NCBI RefSeq assembly: GCF_014904695.1
Contig: NZ_JACXXN010000006.1
Coordinates: 124,001-188,000, forward strand
DNA: 64,000 nucleotides
Reading direction: 5' to 3'
Source: Nostoc sp. MG11
GTDB lineage: Bacteria > Cyanobacteriota > Cyanobacteriia > Cyanobacteriales > Nostocaceae
Positions 17,734 through 26,347 of this stretch are shown piece after piece; position 1 is the stretch's first letter, and each line of letters starts with the position of its first letter. The notes under the pieces were generated by a model that was given only the letters and a program-made list of their open reading frames with translations, made no database searches and was not told where the DNA came from. Made by a program: the position numbers and the translations under genes.

Positions 17734-18954
17734 ATGAAAGCTAACGTCGTCAATCTACCAAACTCTACACCCACTTTTGAAAACCACGTTTCGACCGAAG
17801 AATTATCAGCCAGTAACACTAATAGCTTGATCGAACTGCTGTGTCAGGAAATACCAGATCAAGTGAAAGCAGCACCCAGGTGTGTAGAAGCTTTAGCAAA
17901 GCGCATAGCCAAAGAAGTAGAACGCATTTGCGATAAAAGCTCTCGTATCCAAACATCTGGGCAAATTAAGTCTTGGCAAATTACCTTGGGAAGGCATCGT
18001 CTGCAAAAGTGCTTACGTTACTACCAACTAGGTTCAAAACAAGGGCGTGTAGAGTTACACAGCACTTTAGGTGCTATGGTTTACCGCCACGTAACTATAT
18101 CAGGCTCGGAGTTGGGGTTTGAGGCTCGTTACAACCTAATTGAAGATTTTCTGCAAGCATTTTATATCGAAGCTATCAAAGCTTTCCGTAGAGAAAACGA
18201 ACTACCTGATGATCACACACCGCGTACTCAGTTGCAATTGGCGGAATATATGGCATTTACAGAGCAGTATGCCAAACGCCGCATCAATTTACCAGGTGGT
18301 GCAAATCAGCAATTAATTATCTTACGTGCTCAAGGTTTTGCTCGTCGCCAACCTCAAGAAACCACTGTGGATATTGAAATGGCGGTGGAGTCTGCTAAGG
18401 GTGAAGAAGCAGAATCTTACCAGCGTAACTCGGCGGTGCAACAGCTGAGATCGCAAATGATTGCACAAACTAATTTTGATCCATCTGAAGAGTCAGAACG
18501 CGATCGCGTCATCTCAGAATTAATGAAATACCTGGAGTCGCAAGGTCAATCTGACTGTATGAACTACCTCAGCCTCAAACTTCAAGACCTCTCAGCACCA
18601 GAAATTGACCAAATTCTCGGTTTAACTAGCCGTCAGCGCGACTATCTGCAACAGCGGTTTAAATACCATGTAGAAAAGTTTGCCAAGCAACACCACTGGC
18701 AATTAGTACATCAATGGTTAGGCGCGGGTTTAGAACAAAAGTTAGGTCTATCTTCTCAGCAATGGGAAGCTTTTGTAAATCAACTCACAGAACAGCAACA
18801 GCAAATTTTACAATTGAAAACAGCCCGGCAAAATGACCAGGCGATCGCCAAAGTCATCAAATGCACACCCAAACAGCTACAAAAGCGCTGGACTCAACTA
18901 TTAGAACTAGCGTGGGCTATTCGCAACGGTAATACTGATGTCCAAGCAGGTTAA
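17734..18954 (+). CDS. HetZ-related regulatory protein
   Basis: A protein of about 406 residues from the ATG at 17734; an in-frame ATG at 17653 would add 27 residues that look non-native. It resembles HetZ, a DNA-binding regulator of early heterocyst differentiation (401 residues in Anabaena 7120). The shared core is LGRHRLQKCLRYYQLGSKQG-RVELHSTLGA, then LIEDFLQAFYIEAIKAFRRE, TQLQLAEYMAFTEQYAKRRI and LIILRAQGFARRQP. The C-terminal 60 residues (QQQILQLKTARQNDQAIAKV) look like a sigma-region-4-type helix-turn-helix. It is not followed by patU, the usual neighbour of hetZ, so it may be a paralogue. Upstream is a 300-400-bp spacer suited to regulation. Confidence 0.72.
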   Translation: MKANVVNLPNSTPTFENHVSTEELSASNTNSLIELLCQEIPDQVKAAPRCVEALAKRIAKEVERICDKSSRIQTSGQIKSWQITLGRHRLQKCLRYYQLGSKQGRVELHSTLGAMVYRHVTISGSELGFEARYNLIEDFLQAFYIEAIKAFRRENELPDDHTPRTQLQLAEYMAFTEQYAKRRINLPGGANQQLIILRAQGFARRQPQETTVDIEMAVESAKGEEAESYQRNSAVQQLRSQMIAQTNFDPSEESERDRVISELMKYLESQGQSDCMNYLSLKLQDLSAPEIDQILGLTSRQRDYLQQRFKYHVEKFAKQHHWQLVHQWLGAGLEQKLGLSSQQWEAFVNQLTEQQQQILQLKTARQNDQAIAKVIKCTPKQLQKRWTQLLELAWAIRNGNTDVQAG

Positions 18955-19449
18955 GCCAAGGCAAAATCATTGAATTTGCCTAAACTTGATCCCAGTTGTT
19001 ACAGATTTTCCTCATTATTTGACCACAAAAAATCTTTTCTAATTATTTCCCGCTTTAGATTCTGATCCAGGAGAGCGGTTCGAGCCAGGTCAATCTAAAT
19101 TAGATCAATCGCGCTTTATTTAATCCACAATCGTTTAACAACTCATTCCTTATCTAAATTACTAAGTAGAATGTAAAGTAAAAATTCTGTTTGTAGTGAG
19201 TGATTTATCGCTCTGTGTGAACTTTTAAAAGGCTGAAGCCCTTACTACAAGCTTTTATTCAATTAAGTCCTGATACTTAATATATTTGTATTTATTTAGT
19301 ACAAGAGTACCAAAGATTTTTGATTTTATAGTTATTAATCAAGCGTTTCGCATCAAAAATCAAAAATTCATATTAAGCAGCTAACCATTTGCTACTGCTT
19401 CCGTGGAATCCTAGGATAAGTGGGACTTTTGGCAGAAGGATTTAGTAGG
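18955..19449. other. Spacer with dispersed palindrome, no gene recognised
   Basis: About 495 bp between the HetZ-like gene and the nuclease relic. GGCAAA and TTTGCC arms just after the stop could form a weak hairpin. The 60-bp dispersed palindrome at 19191-19250 is the only clear feature. Confidence 0.4.
19191..19250. repeat. Dispersed palindromic repeat with TTGTAGTGAG / CTTACTACAA ends
   Basis: A 60-bp unit bounded by inverted arms TTGTAGTGAG and CTTACTACAA (9 of 10 pairing), with an inner AAAAGGCTGAAGCCCTT segment. This type, ending in ACTACAA, is a common dispersed repeat of Nostocales genomes. It marks accessory-type DNA upstream of the restriction-modification relic. Confidence 0.7.
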
Positions 19450-19939
19450 ATGGCTCTGACTCAAGGCGGACGGGCAAATCAGGCAGGAAAAATTCTCGAA
19501 AGTAATGTAGAAGCAATCTTGAATGGGCATCATTATTTCCAAGTAGGTAACTATATTCAAAAAGAATTTTTATTAACTGCTAGTTTGTTACCAAAACGCT
19601 ACGCCAAGCAAGTTTATATTGGAACAGGGATTTATCAAACTGCTCTGAAAGTTGACTTTTATATTGTTGGTTTACCTATCATGCCATCGGGATTAATTAT
19701 CGAGTGCAAATGGCAAGAAAGTGGTGGTTCTGTTGATGAAAAATTTCCTTATTTAAGTATGAATATTCAGTACTCTTACCCAGCACCTACTATCGTAGTT
19801 ATAGGAGGTGAAGGAATGAGATAAGGCGCAATTAAAAGGCGCAATTAAATGGTTAAGAAAACAAGTCACATATAATCAGAATTTATTAGCAGTTTATAGT
19901 TTAGATAGATTTATTGCCTGGGCAAATAAGCATTTCTAA
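19450..19939 (+). pseudogene. PD-(D/E)XK restriction-nuclease-like gene, interrupted
   Basis: From ATG 19450 the frame reads MALTQGGRANQAGKILES, and includes KVDFYIVGLP and GLIIECKWQES. The spaced Asp and E-C-K make a PD-(D/E)XK nuclease core. The frame stops at 19822-19824 (TAA after GGEGMR). Just beyond, a 13-bp unit (AAGGCGCAATTAA) is present twice in tandem. After it a frame continues with WLRKQVTYNQNLLAVYSLDR to a stop at 19937-19939, where it overlaps the end of the convergent methyltransferase. A nonsense codon plus the tandem duplication separate the last 30 codons from the rest, so the gene is probably inactive or makes a truncated protein. It is likely the former partner of the methyltransferase. 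Confidence 0.7.
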
Positions 19940-20769
19940 TATGATGTAATTAATAACTCATAAATCATTCCCCTTTTTTTTGTATTAGAATTTATTGAGC
20001 GTGCTGCCACTATAGAGTAAATATTAAAATTAATTTGCTTGTACAACTTTCTAATATATTCACAATCAGAATTACACACCATAACTTTAACACCACGACT
20101 TGCTAGCTCAGCACAAGTATCTCTCAAACATTCTTGGTCTTTTTGATCAAAAGAATTCTGACTATAACCAGTAAAATAACTAGTGCTACTTATAGGATGA
20201 TAAGGTGGGTCGCAGAAGACAAAATCATCATTGCCTGTTGCATAATTTAGTATATCTGCAAAATCTGCTTGTTTAATCTCAGATGCAGAAAGTGCTACGG
20301 AAGCTGCTCGCAGTAAGTCTTCAGGACAGATATTGGGATTGTCGTACCTACCTAATGGCACATTAAATTTTCCCTGTGAGTTGACGCGGTAAAGACCATT
20401 AAAACAAGTTTTATTGAGATAAATTAGACGAGCAGCTTTCTCTAAATTAGTAAACTTTAAGGTAGCTCGCATACTGTAGTAATAATCTCTATTATGTCGG
20501 ATTTTATGCTCTTTTAAAATAGAAATTAATTCCTCGACGTTATCCCTAACACAACGATATGTAGTAATTAATTCGGCGTTAATATCAGTTAAAATCGCTG
20601 TGGTTGGTTGGAGATAGAAAAAAACAGCACCACCACCTAAGAATGGCTCATAGTAAGTCTGATAGCTTTTGGGAAAATAAGGAATATATTGCTGAATTAA
20701 CCTACTTTTACCCCCTGCCCACTTCAAAAATGGACGCGGGCAAGTCTCCTTTGGGATTTGAATTACCAT
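19936..20769 (-). CDS. Dam-family DNA adenine methyltransferase
   Basis: A 277-residue N6-adenine methyltransferase of the D12/Dam class. AdoMet motif I variant FLKWAGGKSRLI is at 14-25, YYEPFLGGGAVFF is at 39-51, and catalytic motif IV DPPYHP is near 187. The intact motifs suggest activity. Dam-class enzymes usually modify GATC or a close relative; the exact site cannot be read from sequence. It is convergent with the broken nuclease gene, with ends overlapping, as in many type II restriction-modification loci. GATC is the centre of the very abundant HIP1 octamer, so its activity could matter genome-wide. Confidence 0.9.
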   Translation of the reverse strand: MVIQIPKETCPRPFLKWAGGKSRLIQQYIPYFPKSYQTYYEPFLGGGAVFFYLQPTTAILTDINAELITTYRCVRDNVEELISILKEHKIRHNRDYYYSMRATLKFTNLEKAARLIYLNKTCFNGLYRVNSQGKFNVPLGRYDNPNICPEDLLRAASVALSASEIKQADFADILNYATGNDDFVFCDPPYHPISSTSYFTGYSQNSFDQKDQECLRDTCAELASRGVKVMVCNSDCEYIRKLYKQINFNIYSIVAARSINSNTKKRGMIYELLITSY

Positions 20770-20933
20770 TTACTTCCGATTTAACTGAAATAATCGCTAC
20801 TAAATATAGCTAATATAGCTGACGAACCATATTTTATATTAACTGGGTAATTTTCCAGCCGCATAGATTACAATTGAATGGATAAATCACATGAAAACAA
20901 ACGTAAGTATATAACAAGGCAGTTTAAATTCAG

Positions 20934-21140
20934 ATGTTTGATGGATTTTGGGATAACGTATTTCGCTACCCCCGCTACTTCATTACTGTGCTTTTAGGTG
21001 TGTTTTTGAACACCTTTGAGCCATTGATGCCGCTGTTAAAGCGTCCCATCACCTTGATTGCTATCTTAGGTTTATTTATTAGCACTCTGGTATTCATTAC
21101 TTTCACCTTACGTGCAATGCTGGGCTTGAGTACAATCTAG
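20934..21140 (+). CDS. DUF751 family membrane protein (Ycf33-like)
   Basis: A 68-residue protein starting MFDGFWDNVFRYPRYFITVL, the typical start of the DUF751/Ycf33 family of cyanobacteria and some plastids. Two hydrophobic segments (about 15-33 and 42-62) indicate a small membrane protein. Function is unknown. rbfA follows 134 bp downstream on the same strand, an arrangement I would expect to be co-transcribed. Confidence 0.85.
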   Translation: MFDGFWDNVFRYPRYFITVLLGVFLNTFEPLMPLLKRPITLIAILGLFISTLVFITFTLRAMLGLSTI

Positions 21141-21274
21141 ACTAGGACTTTGCCCCGCGGACAGTTGCTTTTAGTGTTGCGTAGTCTTTGCCCAACCTAG
21201 GCATCGCCAAATACTGTCTAATCAACTTGCATCTATATTATGTTACACAACCTCTGTGTGGAGGCGAAATTATT

Positions 21275-21682
21275 ATGGCTACAAATCGCCGAGTTTCCCG
21301 TGTTGCTGAATTAATCAAACGGGAAGTTAGCCAAATGCTGCTCAATGGCATTAAGGATGACCGTGTGGCTACGGGAATGGTGAGTGTTACCGATGTTGAT
21401 GTTTCTGGTGATCTTCAACACGCCAAAATCTATGTCAGCATCTATGGTACAGACGAAGCCAAGGCAGAAACAATGGCAGGCTTAAAATCGGCGACGGGTT
21501 ACGTCCGCAGTGAACTTGGTGCGCGGGTGAGGCTACGGCGGACACCAGAGGTAGTTTTTATCGAAGACCGCTCCATTGAACGGGGTAATAAAGTGCTATC
21601 GCTATTGAACCAACTCAAGCATGAGCGTTCACCAGAAGATTTGGCTGCTGTAGAGGAAGGTACAAATCAAGATGATGAATAA
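21275..21682 (+). CDS. rbfA: Ribosome-binding factor A
   Basis: A 135-residue KH-type protein ([59 protein letters not shown]). RbfA binds the 30S subunit and helps 16S rRNA 5'-end maturation and cold adaptation. The frame is open further upstream to 21188, but the ATG at 21275 follows a GGAG about 9 bases upstream and matches the family start, so I chose it. An acidic tail (EEGTNQDDE) ends the protein. A hairpin with T-rich tail at 21756-21788 probably ends the transcript. Confidence 0.93.
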   Translation: MATNRRVSRVAELIKREVSQMLLNGIKDDRVATGMVSVTDVDVSGDLQHAKIYVSIYGTDEAKAETMAGLKSATGYVRSELGARVRLRRTPEVVFIEDRSIERGNKVLSLLNQLKHERSPEDLAAVEEGTNQDDE

Positions 21683-21755
21683 TCTCGTGAATCAGTAACT
21701 TAAATAACAATGTAACTTTAGAACAATTAATCTCTAGAAATTCGCCAAACAGTTT

Positions 21756-21788
21756 ACAGACGTGATTAAATCGCGTCTGTTTTAATTT
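21756..21788 (+). terminator. Intrinsic terminator after rbfA
   Basis: ACAGACGTGAT-TAA-ATCGCGTCTGT forms an 11-bp stem with one wobble pair, followed by TTTAATTT. It lies 73 bp downstream of the rbfA stop. Confidence 0.7.
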
Positions 21789-22590
21789 GACTATACCTAT
21801 TTCAGGCTTTGGTAGTTGCATATATACGCTTTACTGTTTGTCTTGGTTTGCGTCTATTCTCTACTCCAAGGAATGCACTTTTTATGTGGTTGACGCACTG
21901 GCCCTTCTGTACAGATATCTAAATACTGTGAGTACTGTCGTAGTTGGTAGTAAAATATTTTACTAAAAGATTCGGATATTACCTGATATAAGCGAATTTT
22001 CGCTAATTCATAATGCAAAATAAGTGTTTATCCAGGAGATTCTGTGTAATAAAAGTGTTGAAATTAACTGAGGGGTTACGTAATTATTGAAAAAATTGAT
22101 AACAGATGCTAGGCTAAAAGCTTTCGTGGTCTACGTCAACAAATTATGTTTTGCAACAATTTATACCTTACCTCGTGGCACATATTTCTGACTTGTTTTC
22201 CTTTGAACAAACACTAGTAACCCTGGATAGGGTTTTACGGTGATTAACTTGGTATATTAAGCGATCGCCAGATGAATTATTGCCGCGCACCAAATTATGT
22301 TTTTAGCCAGCTACAGCAATTTCAGACCTGTTGAATCGGAGTCACACAGCCAGCCTGACAGGTTAAGTTAACTACTCTGACATTTTTAATGTGAAGCAGA
22401 TGTTAGGAAAATGTCAGGAAACGTTGACTTTGTTAACATATCTTTAAATAATTTTAGGGTCTGTAGCGTCAAAATGGAAACAGTTCCGTATAGCAAACTA
22501 CAAAACCCTAGCCACAAGTCTAACTTTGCTATGTTTGTTCTCAATAGATGACGGGAACACTATTTACGTGTAAATTTGTGAGTAAAAACC
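21789..22590. other. 800-bp spacer, no gene recognised
   Basis: AT-rich spacer between rbfA and the DUF4327 gene. I see one HIP1 site near 22260 but no credible open frame, tRNA or STRR tract. The DUF4327 gene may have a long leader. Confidence 0.35.
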
Positions 22591-22827
22591 ATGAGTGTCA
22601 ATACGGTGCCCTCTATCAATTACTACTCTCTAGACGTGATCCAGGACGAAGCACGCCGACTAGTGCAAAAGGGAATGGTCAGCCGACAACAGCCAATATA
22701 TACACTCTGCCAATACATTCCAGCCAGAGAGTGGGTTTGTGTTGAATGTGAATTAGAGAAATGTGACTTTCTGTTACGCGATCGCATTGGCGACCTGATT
22801 GGTCGTGAAGAATGGGATAACGACTAA
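22591..22827 (+). CDS. DUF4327 family protein
   Basis: A 78-residue soluble protein, MSVNTVPSINYYSLDVIQDEARR, containing RLVQKGMVSRQQPIYTLCQYIPAREW and an acidic C-terminus (DLIGREEWDND). It matches the cyanobacterium-specific DUF4327 family, whose role is unknown. The protein has three cysteines, two of them in CVECELEKC. It is monocistronic, with long spacers on both sides; a hairpin plus T-run 290 bp downstream could be its terminator or that of a separate small RNA. Confidence 0.82.
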   Translation: MSVNTVPSINYYSLDVIQDEARRLVQKGMVSRQQPIYTLCQYIPAREWVCVECELEKCDFLLRDRIGDLIGREEWDND

Positions 22828-23206
22828 TCAATCTTTGATTTCAGATTTTGGGTTGAGAGTTTATTTTCGATGTCTGGATTTCAGCATAAAAGATTCAACA
22901 CCCGATCTGAGGGATAATCTCTGTTTTTATTAGCATTGCCCGATCAACAATCTTCCATCTTCCATAAACGCAGAAGCATTAGAGCCTGAATTTATACAAT
23001 TTTTCAAATTAGCCTGGGTTTCGCCAACGCCTATGGTGAACGGCGAATGCATCGGAACCAGTTGCTTGTATATCCGTTTCTACAACTTGAGTGTAGTATG
23101 TAGATTCCCTGTCCGGGGCTGTTCTCAATATGGAACTGCTCCGGTCATTTTTTTAGGAGTATTTCCATCCACGTCGCCTCAAGGCTGAATCCCAATACTT
23201 TTCGGA
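22828..23206. other. Spacer with a strong hairpin; possible small RNA
   Basis: 379 bp between DUF4327 and the convergent gene ending at 23207. The only clear signal is the hairpin and T-run at 23113-23153. A second possible fold pairs AGTATT (23158-23163) with AATACT near 23195. A small RNA ending at 23153 is possible but no promoter is identified. Confidence 0.35.
23113..23153 (+). terminator. Strong hairpin followed by T7 run
   Basis: CCGGGGCTGTTC pairs with GAACTGCTCCGG (one wobble, one mismatch) around an 8-base loop, followed by TCATTTTTTT. This is a good intrinsic terminator on the plus strand, about 290 bp after DUF4327. Confidence 0.65.
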
Positions 23207-23560
23207 TTATCCTACTTGATCTAAATATTGATTAATATCTTCAATGATGCGGGTAAGCTCTGCTTCTGTAGTCAAGCGAATATTGACATTGCGGACGGTA
23301 AGTAGAACTTTCGCAGCGAAGGGAGTCGGCCAGATATTAGGATTGCAGAAAACTTCTAAAAATACCTCACCCGTATAACGATATTCTAAGGGAGGCTGGG
23401 GAGTAACTTTACCACCGGCAGGAGTGGGTTTAGCGGCGACAGCTTTTAAACGCTCCATCAATTTATCTGTTGCTGCTTTTAATTCCCGTGCTGCTTGGGC
23501 TGAAAAACTAAAGGAGACAGAACCTTCAATTAGATTGAGTGTTAAAGGAGTTGAAGACAT
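23207..23560 (-). CDS. Conserved hypothetical protein
   Basis: A 117-residue soluble protein that I do not assign to a named family. It has an N-terminal beta segment (LTLNLIEGSVSFSFSAQAARELKAAT), a helix, a short Pro/Lys linker (AAKPTPAGGKVTPQPP) and a C-terminal alpha/beta part (EVFLEVFCNPNIWPTPFAAKVLLTVRNVNIRL) ending in a helix. Composition and codon use look native. There are no membrane segments or obvious catalytic residues. The upstream spacer to the CDF gene is 530 bp and AT-rich. Confidence 0.7.
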   Translation of the reverse strand: MSSTPLTLNLIEGSVSFSFSAQAARELKAATDKLMERLKAVAAKPTPAGGKVTPQPPLEYRYTGEVFLEVFCNPNIWPTPFAAKVLLTVRNVNIRLTTEAELTRIIEDINQYLDQVG

Positions 23561-24094
23561 CAGTTTTTTATTAAAGCTTCTTGATAATTACTAATATTAC
23601 CAAAATATGTGGTCAAGCCTGATGTTTTCAGACCAGAGGTAGAGATAACTCAAAAAGCGTTTATCTAACAAAACGACAACGGACGTATGGAACCGGAAAT
23701 ACAGAATTTGCTTACTGAGTTATAAAACAGACGAATTCCAAAGGAAAATGATAGTTTTTCTTTGGGTAGCATTGGTTTCAATAAAATCCTTTACATGGGG
23801 CTAATTTTGACACGGTGGTGTGAACTTACTGGAGCATTTAGAGACAGAGAAAATTAATTAAAATTACCTTACTATTAATACTAAAAATATGCTGTTGTTA
23901 GCAAAGTCATTATCAACCTATATCAAGCTTGTAGCTGCTGTTAGTTAAAAATAATCTCAATAAATCTAGATAAACTTAGAGGTTGTAGAGAGCTTTAATC
24001 TTTATTGTGTAAGACTTTGATACATTTTATTTGTATTTATTTGTGTTTTGGGTTTTACATTAGAAGTCATAGAACTTGATGTTATAAATTATCT
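23561..24094. other. Divergent spacer, nothing recognised
   Basis: 534 bp, strongly AT-rich, between the divergent hypothetical gene and the CDF transporter. No repeat, open frame or RNA fold that I can support. Confidence 0.35.
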
Positions 24095-24997
24095 ATGACT
24101 TACGATAACCGCACCGAAGTCCGAAAGGTTTTGATTATCACTCTACTGCTTAATCTATTTGTAATGAGTTTAAAAGCAGTTGTGGGGTACTCGACAGGTT
24201 CTTTAAGCTTGTTAGCTGATGCTTTGCATAGTGTTACCGATAGTGCAAATAATATTTTAGGATTGGTTGCTAGTAAGTTTTCTTCTCCACAACCCGATCG
24301 CGAGCATCCCTACGGACACCATAAATTTGAAGCTGTAGGAGCTTTAGGAATTGCTGCTTTTTTAGGAATAGCCTGCTTTGAAATTCTACAAGGAGCCATC
24401 GAACGAATTATCCAAGGTGGCGAACCTGTGAGAATTTCACTACCTGAATTGTGGTTATTACTAGTTGTGCTGGGTGTAAATATTTTTGTGGCGTTTTACG
24501 AGCGTAGCGTGGGTAAGCGGGTAAATAGCCCAATTTTAATTGCTGACGCTACACATACCATGAGCGATATTTGGGTGACAATATCTGTAATTGGCGGTTT
24601 GATCGGGGTTTGGCTAGGTTATCAATGGATGGATATAGTTTTAGCCTTTCCCGTTGCTTTGTTGGTATTTTGGAGTGGTTGGTCAGTTTTAAAAGAGAAT
24701 TTGCCTTGGTTGGTGGATCAAATGGCGATCGCACCAGAAGCAATACACGCGATCGCTACTTCTGTTCCTGGCGTGGTTAACTGTCATGATATCGCCTCTC
24801 GCGGCGTTCTTGGTCGCCAGGTTTTCATAGAAATGCATTTAATAGTAGATGCACCAGATGTTGAAACTGCTCACCACATCACCGAAGAAGTAGAAAGCCG
24901 ACTATCAGAGCGTTTTAGTCCAGTGAGGATTTTAATTCACGTCGAGCCACCTGCATATAAGTCTGAATATATTAGCTTTGAGGCTGGAGCGAAATAG
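24095..24997 (+). CDS. Cation diffusion facilitator (CDF) transporter
   Basis: A 300-residue inner-membrane metal/proton antiporter. Six hydrophobic segments are visible between residues 10 and 205. The metal-site motifs are SLLADALHSVTDSANNI on TM2 (the ALHSVTD form) and LIADATHTMSDIWV on TM5. The loop HPYGHHKFEAVG is typical of the family. The C-terminal cytoplasmic ferredoxin-like domain (about 210-295) is complete. The pattern of an Asp pair on TM2 and His/Asp on TM5 fits zinc or a similar divalent ion, though the substrate is not certain. A terminator hairpin follows at once, so the gene is probably monocistronic. Confidence 0.92.
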   Translation: MTYDNRTEVRKVLIITLLLNLFVMSLKAVVGYSTGSLSLLADALHSVTDSANNILGLVASKFSSPQPDREHPYGHHKFEAVGALGIAAFLGIACFEILQGAIERIIQGGEPVRISLPELWLLLVVLGVNIFVAFYERSVGKRVNSPILIADATHTMSDIWVTISVIGGLIGVWLGYQWMDIVLAFPVALLVFWSGWSVLKENLPWLVDQMAIAPEAIHAIATSVPGVVNCHDIASRGVLGRQVFIEMHLIVDAPDVETAHHITEEVESRLSERFSPVRILIHVEPPAYKSEYISFEAGAK

Positions 24998-25011
24998 CCT
25001 CTTCAAGGCTC

Positions 25012-25052
25012 AGATACCCGATTTCTTCAATAGAAATCGAGTATCTTGTTGT
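25012..25052 (+). terminator. Intrinsic terminator after CDF gene
   Basis: AGATACCCGATTTCT pairs with AGAAATCGAGTATCT (14 pairs, one mismatch) around TCAAT, followed by TGTTGTT. It starts 15 bp after the CDF stop. Confidence 0.65.
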
Positions 25053-25116
25053 TCTATGTATTTAGGATTGCTATGGAGGTGCTGTAATGGAATAAATAAC
25101 ACAGTATAATTCCCAA

Positions 25117-26331
25117 ATGCGCCGCTTATTAGTCAGTTTTACCTGTGGCTTGCTAATGGTAGTTCCACTTTCTAGCGAGGCGAGTCCACAACAGTCTCAT
25201 GTTTGTCAAAGTAATCACTCAGCACCAAAATTTTTAGTTGTGGGTGGTGGTGGTGCGCCTTCTTTCAACGAAATTGCTTTAGAGAAAAATGTGCTTTTCT
25301 TTCAGCGCACTCTGCAATTCATGGGATACAACCCAAAGCAAGTTGCATCCATTTTCTTTGCTAATGGTAACGATGGACAAGCTTCTATCCGCTATATTGA
25401 CCAGCAGGGAAGACAGCAATTTAAACGACCAAATATTCCCTACCTCAAAGGTGCTATTACTTTAAGTAATTTAGAGCGTTATTTCCAACAGCTAGCACAA
25501 CAGAAAAATCCTAAAACTTCATTTTTATATTTCACAGGACACGGAGGACTGAATGAACAAGATTTAGATAATAATTCTTTTTACTTGTGGAATAAGCAAC
25601 AGTTGAGTGTGAGACAGTTTTCCCAAATGTTGGACAAAATGTCTGCAAAAACACCTGTTGTTGCAATGATGGCTCAGTGCTTTTCTGGTTCTTTTGCTAA
25701 TTTTATTTACGAGGGAGGAGATCCCAAGCGTCCTGTCGCACTTCAGACACGTTGTGGTTTTTTTGCTACGATTAAAAGTCTCCCTTCAGTAGGCTGTACA
25801 CCAGAGGTAAACGAAGCTGATTATCGAGATTATAGTTCTAGTTTTTTTGCTGGTTTGAGTGGCCGCGATCGCACAGGTAAAGCTGTTAGTTCCGCCGACT
25901 ATAATAAAGATGGACGAATTGCTTATGCTGAAGCTCATGCGTTCGCTAAAGTCGATGAAAAATCGATAGATTTACCAATATCTACCTCTGAAGCTTGGTT
26001 ACAAAACAAATTTTCTGTAAAACCAGAAAAAACAATTTTAAGTCAATCAATTAGCCAGATTTTACAGACTGCTCGTCCAGAACAAAGCTACGTAGTTAAT
26101 TCTTTAGTTAATAGGTTTGAGTTAGACAAGCAAAAGCCTGTTTTGCAAAGCTTGAATAGTGTAAATAGCCAAAAAATTCAAACCGATGAACAACAGGCTG
26201 ATCTCAAACGTCTGGAGATGGAACTAATTAACATCGCTGTTGAAAAGCAAATCCGCACTTCGAGGAATCAAAAAGATATTAATACACTTGAGCGATTAGT
26301 GAAGTGCGAAAGTGGTTCTTGGGAAAAATAA
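25117..26331 (+). CDS. Secreted clan CD (caspase/C13-like) protease-like protein
   Basis: A 404-residue protein with a signal peptide (residues 1-23, RRLLVSFTCGLLMVVPLSSEASP). The mature part has the His-Cys dyad pattern of clan CD peptidases. FLYFTGHGGL supplies His, and VVAMMAQCFSGSFANF supplies Cys at the end of a hydrophobic strand, as in caspases, metacaspases and legumain. A DYNKDGRIAYAEA segment near 268-280 has the spacing of an EF-hand calcium loop. The C-terminal 100 residues are helical and Gln/Glu/Lys-rich. Activity and specificity are inferred only. It is flanked by a CDF transporter and a convergent response regulator, neither of which points to a pathway. Confidence 0.75.
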   Translation: MRRLLVSFTCGLLMVVPLSSEASPQQSHVCQSNHSAPKFLVVGGGGAPSFNEIALEKNVLFFQRTLQFMGYNPKQVASIFFANGNDGQASIRYIDQQGRQQFKRPNIPYLKGAITLSNLERYFQQLAQQKNPKTSFLYFTGHGGLNEQDLDNNSFYLWNKQQLSVRQFSQMLDKMSAKTPVVAMMAQCFSGSFANFIYEGGDPKRPVALQTRCGFFATIKSLPSVGCTPEVNEADYRDYSSSFFAGLSGRDRTGKAVSSADYNKDGRIAYAEAHAFAKVDEKSIDLPISTSEAWLQNKFSVKPEKTILSQSISQILQTARPEQSYVVNSLVNRFELDKQKPVLQSLNSVNSQKIQTDEQQADLKRLEMELINIAVEKQIRTSRNQKDINTLERLVKCESGSWEK

Positions 26332-26347
26332 ATTCCAAGGGTAACAA

